64,000 nt of DNA from Pseudaminobacter soli (ex Zhang et al. 2022). GTDB taxonomy: Bacteria > Pseudomonadota > Alphaproteobacteria > Rhizobiales > Rhizobiaceae. Under the pieces are notes generated by a model. It was not told the origin of the DNA. It worked only from the letters and a program-made list of their open reading frames with translations, and did not search any database. The stretch is taken from the NCBI RefSeq assembly GCF_014595955.1, contig NZ_JABVCF010000006.1, positions 186,001 to 250,000 of the forward strand, read 5' to 3'. A program made the position numbers and the translations under genes. Shown here piece after piece: positions 56,443 to 63,686 of the stretch (the first letter of the stretch is position 1; the number at the start of each line of letters is the position of its first letter).

Positions 56443-56892
56443 ATGCTGACCAGAAAGGGAAAATACGGGCTCAAGGCGCTCCTTCACCTTTCCCGGCTGC
56501 AACCAGGCGAGTTGGCCTTCGTCAGCGACATCGCGAAAGCGAACAACATCCCGAAGAAGTTCCTCGACGCCATTCTCGGGGAACTGCGGAATGCCGGTTT
56601 CGTGCAGAGCCGCAAAGGCAAGGAAGGCGGCTATCGCCTCGCCCGCCCCGCCGCGGACATCAAGATCGGGCACGTCGTACGTGCGCTGGACGGGCCGCTG
56701 GCTCCGATCCAGTGCGCCAGCCTCACGCGCTATGAGCGCTGCGAGGACTGCGACGAGGCGACCTGCGAGGTGAGGCACATGATGCTCGAGGTCCGCCATG
56801 CGATCGCAGCGGTGCTCGACAACCGCAGCCTCGCGCAAATGCGCGACGCGGCCAATGACGATCTCGAGATGCTTTTGGCGCGGACGGCCTAG
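56443..56892 (+). CDS. Rrf2-family transcriptional regulator
   Basis: The protein has 149 residues. Its winged helix (MLTRKGKYGLKALLHLSRLQPG, IPKKFLDAILGELRNAGFVQSRKGKEGGYRLAR) is followed by a dimerisation helix carrying Cys91, Cys100, Cys103 and Cys108 (QCASLTRYERCEDCDEATC). IscR, NsrR and RirA ligate a cluster with three Cys in this region, so a redox- or iron-sulfur-sensing role is probable. The spacing differs from those three. Regulation is likely through the palindrome upstream. Confidence 0.88.
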   Translation: MLTRKGKYGLKALLHLSRLQPGELAFVSDIAKANNIPKKFLDAILGELRNAGFVQSRKGKEGGYRLARPAADIKIGHVVRALDGPLAPIQCASLTRYERCEDCDEATCEVRHMMLEVRHAIAAVLDNRSLAQMRDAANDDLEMLLARTA

Positions 56893-56955
56893 GCAATTCT
56901 TCCGGGCTCTGATGGCCCATTGGCAAATCCGGCCTTACAGACTGAGCGATCCTGC

Positions 56956-57093
56956 TTAGTGGATGATGCCGAATACAAGCGCCGCGGAAAACCCGACTGC
57001 GGCAGCGAAGGTTAGCTTCGCGACAAGCTCGGCTCCGAAACGCCCGCGGAACGCGCGAGCCGGCCGAGGGACGTCCGACAGATGATTTGCCAT
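56956..57093 (-). CDS. Small membrane protein, 45 residues
   Basis: The ATG at 57093 is preceded by GAGGAGG at seven-base spacing. The product starts MANHLSDVPRPARAFRGRFG and ends in a hydrophobic helix (LTFAAAVGFSAALVFGIIH). A basic N-terminus and single C-terminal helix suggest a tail-anchored inner-membrane peptide. The function is unknown, and it was found only by reading the intergenic space. Confidence 0.68.
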   Translation of the reverse strand: MANHLSDVPRPARAFRGRFGAELVAKLTFAAAVGFSAALVFGIIH

Positions 57094-57244
57094 GCGGCCT
57101 CCTCACTGCCTTTAGTCTACAAAGTTTCTGGACATTGTCGATTACAAAATTCCCGCAGCCTCGTAATGGCTGTTCTCAGGGGGAGAGACGTAACGTTGTT
57201 CCCAGATCCGCCTAGCCGACGCTACATCATGATCGCCCTCGAAT

Positions 57245-57808
57245 TCACTGCCGCTCCCGGCCCTCCCGCTTCGCCTGCTCAAGATCTTCGTCCGACAGCA
57301 CGCGAGAATCGGGATCAGCGGCGCTGCGGTCACCCGGGGCGAAGTGCAGCTTCTCCATGTAGGGGGTGGGCTTCTTGCGCCGGTAGTCGGCGAATTCCTT
57401 CGCGTAATAGGCCCTGGCTTCATCAACGGTTTTGGCCCCGGTCACGATATCGTGCATGAGGTTGAGCGCCAGGAGGTTCGCCTGCTCGTCATGGCAGCGA
57501 GCAGAGACTTCGCCCGCAGTGCGCTCCACGATCACGCTACCGTCGAATTCCGCAAGCTCAGAAAACTTCTCCACGGGAACCCTATAGTCGATGACCGATT
57601 CGACAGAATCAGTGTGCGGGGCGGGAAAGTTGTGCTCGTAAAACGCCTTGGAGGCCACGATGCGCTTCCACGGGCCAGGGCTATTCCAAATCAGCTGACT
57701 GTCAGTGATCTCGTCGGGTTCGCCGTACTGGTCGATGACCAGTTGTGCGGCCTCGCGGGATTCTTCCGGCCAGCTTTCAGTGTGCCGGGATTTCGGCTTG
57801 TCGGGCAT
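57245..57808 (-). CDS. Conserved hypothetical protein, 187 residues
   Basis: The frame has a CGGAGGT ribosome site before its ATG and normal codon use. The product is soluble and charged (MPDKPKSRHTESWPEESREAAQLVIDQYGEPDEITDSQLIW...). The mid-part has NFPAPHTDSVESVIDYRVPVEKFSELAEFDGSVIVERTAGEVSARC, followed by a helical end with KEFADYRRKKPTPYMEKLHF. I recall similar uncharacterised proteins in other bacteria but cannot name a domain. There are no membrane segments or signal peptide. Confidence 0.75.
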   Translation of the reverse strand: MPDKPKSRHTESWPEESREAAQLVIDQYGEPDEITDSQLIWNSPGPWKRIVASKAFYEHNFPAPHTDSVESVIDYRVPVEKFSELAEFDGSVIVERTAGEVSARCHDEQANLLALNLMHDIVTGAKTVDEARAYYAKEFADYRRKKPTPYMEKLHFAPGDRSAADPDSRVLSDEDLEQAKREGRERQ

Positions 57809-57987
57809 GATGTACCTCCGCTACCACTCCCGCCAACCGCGACGGCTCATAAATGTTCCTGGAGTGCCGGGAGCCCTATCGAGTGCGCTGGGGAAACGAG
57901 CGAGGTCGCCTGAGCAATACCGACTGGCTCGGCGGCCAGCAGCTTACGAGAAACTGTCGAGCTATCTTTCGCTCGAAAGCCTTCCGC

Positions 57988-58137
57988 CTAATCGTACAAG
58001 CCGTCTATCGCGTCATGCAGTTGGCGTCGCTCTTCCGGCGCCAGTTTCGGATGCGAGATCATCGCATAAATCATGGCCGCCGCCAGGATTGCCGGGGCCG
58101 CAAGCATGAGGACAATCAGCAGGGCCGTATCGAACAT
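57988..58137 (-). CDS. Small membrane protein, 49 residues
   Basis: The ATG at 58137 is preceded by GGAGGA. The product starts MFDTALLIVLMLAAPAILAA, a single membrane helix, followed by a charged cytoplasmic tail (SHPKLAPEERRQLHDAIDGLYD). It is too short for ordinary gene callers. The function is unknown. Confidence 0.66.
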   Translation of the reverse strand: MFDTALLIVLMLAAPAILAAAMIYAMISHPKLAPEERRQLHDAIDGLYD

Positions 58138-58188
58138 GGCGTCCTCCTGCGTTTGTCGGAGGAACGCCGGGGATAGCCGCAGGTTCCG

Positions 58189-58950
58189 CTACGGAAGCTT
58201 CGTTAACGGCGACTCCAGCGCGGTGATGAACGGCAGCCCCTTGCGGCGACTCGTCCAGCCGACCACCACGACCTTCGCGGCCATGGGTTCGAAGCGCCGC
58301 GCCAACGCCCAACTGCGGCAGTCGATCGCCGCTACATCGGCCCTGCCCTCAGCGACGGCAATGATCGAGTTGCGGTGCCCGCCAGTTTCGACGTGCTCGG
58401 GGAAGATGGAGAGGTCCTCTCCCATTGCCTCAAGATCGCGCGTGAATGCGATCTTGCCGGAGAGGGAGTCGTCGCTGTTGTAGGCGAACCGCCGTCCACG
58501 CAGCAGATCGAGTGGAATCGGTGACGAATCGTCCGGCGCCGGCGGCGCTTCTCCGGCTCGCATCACGATGGCGCTGGAGTAGTATTGGCCATCCCCTCCT
58601 TCATAGGCAGAGTAGTCCGGCTGTCCCAGGACCCGGACATGCTTGCCGAGGCCGTGCTCCAGCGGCCCCCAGCAGGCTTGCGAAAACAGAAGTTTTGGGT
58701 GGCGCCACAGCGCATCGCGATCCAGTTCGTCGGGTGGAAGAATGGCCGGATCGGGCGCGATCACTGCGCCGCCCGCGTCTCGGATCCCGCCCGGAACCGG
58801 CGGCATGTCAGCGTTCCGGCGCACAAGGCGCAGCGGAGCGTCAACCCCCTGCTCGAGCAGCCGCTTCCGCATCGACTCCCATTCGGCATCCACCTCGGCC
58901 ATGTTCTCGGGCCAGTCATACATGGGTAGCGCTGCGATGAATTTCGTCAT
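58189..58950 (-). CDS. PhnD-like phosphate/phosphonate-binding-fold protein without signal peptide
   Basis: The protein has 253 residues. It resembles the PhnD/SsuA-type periplasmic binding fold: FIAALPMYDWPENMAEVDAEW at the start, CWGPLEHGLGKHVRVLGQPDYSA with a ligand-loop, YYSSAIVMRAG, RFAYNSDDSLSG and RADVAAIDCRSWALA. The N-terminus has no signal peptide, so the protein appears cytoplasmic. No transporter genes are adjacent. It may be a ligand-binding or enzyme-like offshoot of the family. Confidence 0.78.
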   Translation of the reverse strand: MTKFIAALPMYDWPENMAEVDAEWESMRKRLLEQGVDAPLRLVRRNADMPPVPGGIRDAGGAVIAPDPAILPPDELDRDALWRHPKLLFSQACWGPLEHGLGKHVRVLGQPDYSAYEGGDGQYYSSAIVMRAGEAPPAPDDSSPIPLDLLRGRRFAYNSDDSLSGKIAFTRDLEAMGEDLSIFPEHVETGGHRNSIIAVAEGRADVAAIDCRSWALARRFEPMAAKVVVVGWTSRRKGLPFITALESPLTKLP

Positions 58951-58995
58951 GTCCGTACCTCAGGACTGCACAGCGCAAAAATGCAAGCGAGGATC

Positions 58996-60006
58996 TCAGT
59001 CCTTCGGCGGCTCTGCCGGCACCGGCGCCGAGCCGAGTCCGTTCAGCGAGCGCCGCAGCACCCTCGGCCTGAAGGCGCGTCCAGCCTCCGGGGCACGCCG
59101 GAGCGCGGGATGGACCACCGGCTCCTTCGCCTTGAAGGCAAAGCTCTTCAGTAGCGCGAGGTAGTTGGGGAAAACGTAGCCGCGGTTCATCGCGACCCAC
59201 TCCTCGCGACGTTCGCGAAACAGCGCCGGCAGTTCGTACCAGGGCGTGGTCGGGCTCTTGTGGTGCACGAGGTGAAGATTGTTGTTCAGGAAGAAGAACG
59301 CCAGCGGCGAACGCTCAACGATTATGGTGCGCCCATCTGGCCGTTCAGACCATTGATGCTCCGCGTATGTCCTCACCGAGATCAGCGACTGCCCGAGCCA
59401 TACGGCGGTCAGGTAGGCCCACACCGGAATCGTGAAGAAGGAGAACGCTATCGCGAGCATGATGACCATGCCCACGGCATGGTGGAGCCAGGCCCTCCTC
59501 ACCGCCTTGTCGCCGTCCGCCATCAGCTTGACTTCGCTGGCGAGAAAGCCGGCGCTGCCGAGCAGTGGACCGAGTATGATGCGCCCGACCATGGTGTTGT
59601 TGACCGTCAGCACGAGCTTCAGGAAGTCCGGCAGTTCCTCATGTCTCCACAAGGCCTGATAATAGGATTCCGGATCGTCGAACGGATCGGTCAGGCTGTC
59701 GTCGGCGTGATGGCGAAGATGAAGCGCCTTGAAGCGGCGATACGGATAGACCAGGCCAATCGGCAGGCCGATCAGCAATTCGTTGACCCATGCCTTGCGA
59801 GTAGGATGTCCGTGCAGCACCTCGTGGATGAGCGAGGACTGCAAGGCGAGGACGAAGGCGAGCAGGATCGTGGTCGTGATCGGGTAGTGGTCCCAGCCGG
59901 CAGCGCCAAGCAGAGCCCAGGCTGCGTAAGTGGCGACGATCAGAAAAAAGGTGGGCCACTCGACGCTCTGCCGACGGCCCACAGACCTGGTACTCTTGGA
60001 TGTCAT
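58996..60006 (-). CDS. Membrane fatty-acid desaturase
   Basis: The protein has 336 residues from the ATG at 60006; a 27-codon longer frame exists. Integral membrane di-iron desaturases carry three His boxes, present here as HEVLHGH, HLRHH and HLVHHKSP, with four hydrophobic segments. It inserts a double bond or hydroxyl in an acyl chain or related lipid; the regiospecificity is not readable. It is divergent from an XRE regulator, with a strong palindrome between the two genes, so regulation by membrane state or temperature is plausible. Confidence 0.88.
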   Translation of the reverse strand: MTSKSTRSVGRRQSVEWPTFFLIVATYAAWALLGAAGWDHYPITTTILLAFVLALQSSLIHEVLHGHPTRKAWVNELLIGLPIGLVYPYRRFKALHLRHHADDSLTDPFDDPESYYQALWRHEELPDFLKLVLTVNNTMVGRIILGPLLGSAGFLASEVKLMADGDKAVRRAWLHHAVGMVIMLAIAFSFFTIPVWAYLTAVWLGQSLISVRTYAEHQWSERPDGRTIIVERSPLAFFFLNNNLHLVHHKSPTTPWYELPALFRERREEWVAMNRGYVFPNYLALLKSFAFKAKEPVVHPALRRAPEAGRAFRPRVLRRSLNGLGSAPVPAEPPKD

Positions 60007-60134
60007 AAAACCGACCACTGCCCCTCCAGCCGCCGGAACCCTCGCGATTCCTGACAACATGGTGTCAGGAGAATTCGGTTCATTCAACGCGACAAAGCGT
60101 AGAATTGGTTGTATTTGCGCACGATGGGCGCCAT

Positions 60135-60154
60135 TTGTTGTGAGAACACAACAA
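60135..60154. promoter_or_regulatory. Palindrome between the desaturase and XRE genes
   Basis: TTGTTGTG-AGAA-CACAACAA is a perfect 8-bp inverted repeat with a four-base centre, 51 bases before the XRE regulator's ATG and about 130 bases from the desaturase start. It is the best operator candidate for the adjacent regulator. Confidence 0.6.
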
Positions 60155-60205
60155 TGCGGTGTTTACCCTAGGAAAGCTTTGAATCCCAGCGGAACGAGCA
60201 GGCCA

Positions 60206-61048
60206 ATGGACAAGCGCGACCTTTCCGGACTTTTTCGCGAGCGCCTGCGCCTGCTGTTGCAGAGGGCGGAGGCCAATCGCTCGGCCTTCGCCGCCTCGAT
60301 CGGCATCGACCGCTCAGCGTTGTCGCAGATGCTGTCGGAGACCTCGACTCGCCTCCCCCGTGCCGAAACGCTGCTCGCCATTGCCGCCGAGCACAAGGTG
60401 TCGCTCGACTGGTTGCTCGGCCTGTCGCAGGACGAAGGACTGACCGGCGAGATCCGCGAGAGCCTCGAGATCGAGGAGGCGCCGGGCGGATTCGACCAGA
60501 CTTTGCTGGCCAAGTGGCACGCCGAGGCGGCGGGCACCAAGGTCCGATACGTTCCGGCCGGAATTCCCGACCTGCTGCGTACCGAGGCGCTGATCAGCTA
60601 CGAGGCCTCTATCGGAGGCCGCAGCCGCGAGACACAGGCCGGCGAGACCCAGTACCGCATTGAATACAACCGCCGGCCCGAGACCGACATGGAAGTCTGC
60701 ATGCCCCGCCACACGCTGGAGGTCTTCGCAAAGGGGCTGGGAATATGGTCCGACTTCCCGAAAAAGGCGCGGCGCGAGCAACTCGACCACATGGCCGCCC
60801 TGCTCGACGAACTCTACCCCGCCTTGCGGCTCTTCCTCTATGACGGACGCCAGCGCTATTCGATCCCCTACACCATCTTCGGCCCCTATCGTGCGGCGAT
60901 CTATGTCGGCGACATGTATCTGGTCCTGAACGCGACGGCGACCATCCAGGCGCTAACCCGGCACTTTGACAGCCTCATCCGAGCGGCGGTCGTGAACCCT
61001 CACGAGTCTGCCGCCTTTGCCGCAAGTCTGGGCAAGGAACTGAAATAG
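60206..61048 (+). CDS. XRE-family transcriptional regulator
   Basis: The protein has 280 residues from the ATG at 60206 (MDKRDLSGLFRERLRLLLQR); the longer frame upstream overlaps the palindrome and the divergent gene. The helix-turn-helix spans about residues 10-70 (NRSAFAASIGIDRSALSQML, RLPRAETLLAIAAEHKVSLDWLLGL). The C-terminal 170 residues look like a ligand-sensing domain of unknown type (MPRHTLEVFAKGLGIW, PYTIFGPYRAAIYVGDMYL). It probably controls the divergent desaturase and itself. Confidence 0.87.
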   Translation: MDKRDLSGLFRERLRLLLQRAEANRSAFAASIGIDRSALSQMLSETSTRLPRAETLLAIAAEHKVSLDWLLGLSQDEGLTGEIRESLEIEEAPGGFDQTLLAKWHAEAAGTKVRYVPAGIPDLLRTEALISYEASIGGRSRETQAGETQYRIEYNRRPETDMEVCMPRHTLEVFAKGLGIWSDFPKKARREQLDHMAALLDELYPALRLFLYDGRQRYSIPYTIFGPYRAAIYVGDMYLVLNATATIQALTRHFDSLIRAAVVNPHESAAFAASLGKELK

Positions 61049-61080
61049 GCCGTCACGCCACCCATTTGATTTGACCTCGC

Positions 61081-61104
61081 ATAAAGACTTCTTTATATCT
61101 TTAT
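61081..61104 (+). promoter_or_regulatory. ATAAAGA-type operator upstream of bmt
   Basis: ATAAAGA-CT-TCTTTAT (61081-61096) is a perfect 7-bp inverted repeat, directly followed by a third half-site TCTTTAT (61098-61104). It lies about 30 bases before the methyltransferase start. Similar ATAAAGAnnTCTTTAT dyads are, as I recall, the proposed sites of the ArsR-type methionine-cycle regulator SahR in alphaproteobacteria. That identity is from memory. Confidence 0.55.
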
Positions 61105-61130
61105 TCTGCGATTTCGACGAGAGAACTCCC

Positions 61131-62147
61131 ATGACAAACCCCATCGATGCGCTGCTGGCCGAGAAGGGCATTCTGCTCGCCGACGGCGCCACCGGCACCA
61201 ACCTGTTCGGCATGGGGCTCGCCTCCGGTGAGGCGCCGGAGCTCTGGAACGAAACCGCTCCGGAGAAGATCGTCGCCCTGCATCAGAATTTCGTCGATGC
61301 GGGCGCCGACATCATCCTCACCAACTCCTTCGGCGGCACGCGGCACCGGCTGAAGCTCCACCACGCCCAGGACCGGGTATTCGAGTTGAACAAGAAGGCC
61401 GCCGAGATCGCCCACTCCGTCGCTGACAAGGCAGGACGCAAGGTCATCGTTGCCGGCTCCATCGGGCCGACCGGCGAACTCCTCGAGCCGCTCGGCGCGC
61501 TGACCTATGATCAGGCCGTGGAGGCATTCCGCGAGCAGATCGAGGGACTGAAGGCGGGCGGCGCCGAGATCGCCTGGATCGAGACGATGTCGGCCCCGGG
61601 GGAAGCACGGGCTGCCGCCCAGGCTGCGATCGAAGCCGGCCTCCCCTACACCTATACCTTCTCCTTCGACACAGCTGGACGTTCAATGATGGGCCTGGCA
61701 CCGAAGGACGTTCACGGCGTAGCCGACGGCCTGACAGAGCCCGCGGTGGCTGTCGGGGCGAATTGCGGCGTCGGCGCAGCCGATATCCTCGCATCGCTCC
61801 TCGACATGACCGAGGCCAGGCCCGATGCGACGATCATCGTGAAGGGCAATTGCGGCATACCGGAATTCCGCGGAACCGAAATCCACTATTCGGGCACGCC
61901 CGAACTGATGTCCGATTACGTTCGCCTGGCGGTCGACGCCGGCGCAAAGATCATCGGCGGCTGCTGCGGAACTTCGTTCCAGCATCTTGCGGCGATGCGA
62001 AAGTCGCTCGACGAACACACGCCCGCGAGCCGGCCGACGGTGGAGACGATCACGACCCGCATCGGCCCGCTGCGCAACAAGACCGCGCACGAGAGCGGAT
62101 CGGGCGATGCCGGCGAGGGCCGCCGCGAGCGTCGCCGCCGTGCGTAG
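61131..62147 (+). CDS. bmt: Betaine--homocysteine S-methyltransferase
   Basis: The protein has 338 residues from the ATG at 61131. It is a homocysteine-binding TIM barrel with the zinc-ligand Cys in GANCGVGAAD and the Cys pair in GGCCGTSFQH, and DGATGTNLFGMGL at the N-terminus. It regenerates methionine from homocysteine using a methyl donor, glycine betaine in the rhizobial Bmt. It lacks the cobalamin domains of MetH. The exact donor is inferred from family resemblance. It is followed by a basic, disordered C-terminal tail (GEGRRERRRRA). Confidence 0.88.
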   Translation: MTNPIDALLAEKGILLADGATGTNLFGMGLASGEAPELWNETAPEKIVALHQNFVDAGADIILTNSFGGTRHRLKLHHAQDRVFELNKKAAEIAHSVADKAGRKVIVAGSIGPTGELLEPLGALTYDQAVEAFREQIEGLKAGGAEIAWIETMSAPGEARAAAQAAIEAGLPYTYTFSFDTAGRSMMGLAPKDVHGVADGLTEPAVAVGANCGVGAADILASLLDMTEARPDATIIVKGNCGIPEFRGTEIHYSGTPELMSDYVRLAVDAGAKIIGGCCGTSFQHLAAMRKSLDEHTPASRPTVETITTRIGPLRNKTAHESGSGDAGEGRRERRRRA

Positions 62148-62153
62148 GCCGGC

Positions 62154-62606
62154 TCAGGTCAACGCCGGAACCACGATGTCCTGGAAAACGCGGACGTAGT
62201 GCCGCTCGCGTTCTTCAAGCCACTCGTAGCCGCGCGGCCAGCTTGACGCGTCGGTGACGGGCAAGGGCAGGCGGCTGAGATAGCAGCACCCCTTGAAGCC
62301 GAGCAGGGAGGCATCGAGCGCGGAGCCCAGATCAGGCTCGTAGGCGGAAAGCCGGCTGACGGTCGTCGCCCATTTCTCTCCCCGCTGTCCTCTCGCGAAC
62401 AGGCCGACGCTGCGGTTCGCGACGTAAAGCGAGAGAACGAGGTCGTCGGCGACCCGGCGCCAGCGCGAATAGAGGCTGCCATGTTCGATGCGGGCGTCGT
62501 CCCGCCGGGCGATGTACCCGTCCCAAAATCGCTTGATCTCCGCAGCCGACAGCGAGCGCGGGCCGCCGTGCGCAAAATCCCATTCGTCTATCTCGCCATC
62601 CGACAT
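62154..62606 (-). CDS. Hypothetical protein, 150 residues
   Basis: A soluble protein convergent with bmt. Visible features are an acidic start (MSDGEIDEWDFAHGG), many aromatic and Arg residues (LYSRWRRVADDLVLSLYVANRSVGLF) and a possible CC pair (GFKGCCYLSRLPLP). The end has a helical segment (YEWLEERERHYVRVFQDIVV). It has no signal peptide or membrane segment. I do not recognise a family. Confidence 0.7.
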   Translation of the reverse strand: MSDGEIDEWDFAHGGPRSLSAAEIKRFWDGYIARRDDARIEHGSLYSRWRRVADDLVLSLYVANRSVGLFARGQRGEKWATTVSRLSAYEPDLGSALDASLLGFKGCCYLSRLPLPVTDASSWPRGYEWLEERERHYVRVFQDIVVPALT

Positions 62607-62686
62607 GGAAATCTCCCGCCCGTTCGCTGGAACAGTCTATAGTTATCCTACTGATTATGAACGGTGGGCGGCTTCGCCAGTGCAAT

Positions 62687-62822
62687 ACCCCCTCTCCGTC
62701 TCGCCCTTCGGGCTCGCTCTCCCCCGCTCCGCGGTGGCGAGGAAGGACGCCCGCCCGCTCGGCGCCCCTTCCTCGCCCCATTTAGGGGGAGAGGTGCCGA
62801 CCGCAGCGAGCCGGAGAGGGGA
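62687..62822. repeat. Palindromic mosaic element (second dispersed copy)
   Basis: Outer arms CCCCTCTCCG (62689) and CGGAGAGGGG (62812) are inverted. Inside lies a hairpin-rich core with GCCCTTCGGGC and CCTTCCTCGCCCCATTTAGGGGGAGAGG. The right half resembles the element at 33708-33763. The whole fills the gap between a hypothetical gene and the PadR gene. No coding function is seen. Confidence 0.68.
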
Positions 62823-62842
62823 ACATGCTCGCGACAACTCAC

Positions 62843-63427
62843 CTATAGATCCTCGATGTCGCGCCGCGCCCTTTTGAGGATGTCGCGTGCCTTGCGCGCC
62901 TGCTCGCGGGTGAACTGGCCGCGCCGAAGCCGCATGTACACGGACTTGGCGACCTCCCTCACCTCCTCGCCGAGCGAAATGTCTTCGCCCTGCGCGACCT
63001 CGTCGATCTGGGCGTTGATGCGCGCCAGATCCTCGGCATTTTCCTTGAGATACGTCCTTCCCTGGTCGGTGATGGAATAGAGGCGCTTGTTGCCGTCCGC
63101 CTGGGACACGACAAGATCGGCCTCCTCCATCATCTGCAGCATCGGATAGATCGCGCCGGGGCTCGGGCTGTAGGCGCCCTGGAAGCGTGTCTCCAGAGCC
63201 TTGATGATGTCGTAGCCGTGACGCGGCTGCTCGGCGATGAGTCCGAGCACCACGAGGCGCAGAGCGCCTGGGTCGAACATACGCGGACCGCGCCCGCCGA
63301 ACGGGCCACCGCGGTGGCGGCCGAAAGGGCCACCGCCGCCGCGTCCACCGAAACGGCTGCCGCCCTCACCCGACGCCATCGCCCAGCCGCCGCACGCGTG
63401 CCGAGAGCCATAGAACCGACCGAACAT
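62843..63427 (-). CDS. PadR-family transcriptional regulator with Gly-rich N-terminus
   Basis: The protein has 194 residues. An N-terminal extension of about 48 residues is rich in Gly, Arg and Phe (GGRGGGGPFGRHRGGPFGGRG). It is followed by the PadR winged helix (ALRLVVLGLIAEQPRHGYDIIKALE, SPSPGAIYPMLQMMEEADLV, KRLYSITDQGRTYL) and a C-terminal dimerisation helix. PadR proteins repress detoxification, efflux or envelope-stress genes, usually including themselves. Near-palindromes lie upstream of its start. Confidence 0.88.
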   Translation of the reverse strand: MFGRFYGSRHACGGWAMASGEGGSRFGGRGGGGPFGRHRGGPFGGRGPRMFDPGALRLVVLGLIAEQPRHGYDIIKALETRFQGAYSPSPGAIYPMLQMMEEADLVVSQADGNKRLYSITDQGRTYLKENAEDLARINAQIDEVAQGEDISLGEEVREVAKSVYMRLRRGQFTREQARKARDILKRARRDIEDL

Positions 63428-63459
63428 CTTCGCCTCCTATTCAGCGATGCATCGTTCCG

Positions 63460-63487
63460 ACGATATATCTATGGGACGATATATCGT
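63460..63487. promoter_or_regulatory. ACGATATAT repeats upstream of padR
   Basis: A half-site ACGATATATC (63460-63469) and a full palindrome ACGATATATCGT (63476-63487) lie 16 bases apart, 33-60 bases before the PadR start. ATATATCG-type dyads at this distance fit an autoregulatory PadR operator. The AT-richness also suggests a promoter. Confidence 0.6.
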
Positions 63488-63686
63488 TTGCAAGGGGCGA
63501 CAGCTATCTGGGCGAGGCAGCTAATCTGCCCCGGCCTATCGCTGGTGAAAGGGAAGCACCTGTCCTACCGGACATTGAGGGTTCGAAGGAACACGGCGCT
63601 TCACAAGCAGTTGGAAGAATAGATGCCGTCGGAACGTTCAAAGATCAGCTGAGGACAACTCCCCGGCTCTATAGGGAGAGATTATC

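Noticed and set aside
59930-60205. Longer N-terminus for the XRE regulator
   Set aside because: It would overlap the divergent desaturase start and the operator; the HTH begins properly after the ATG at 60206.
61049-61130. SAM- or SAH-responsive riboswitch before bmt
   Set aside because: Only about 80 bases are available and no matching stems or pseudoknot were found; the dyad looks like a protein-binding site.
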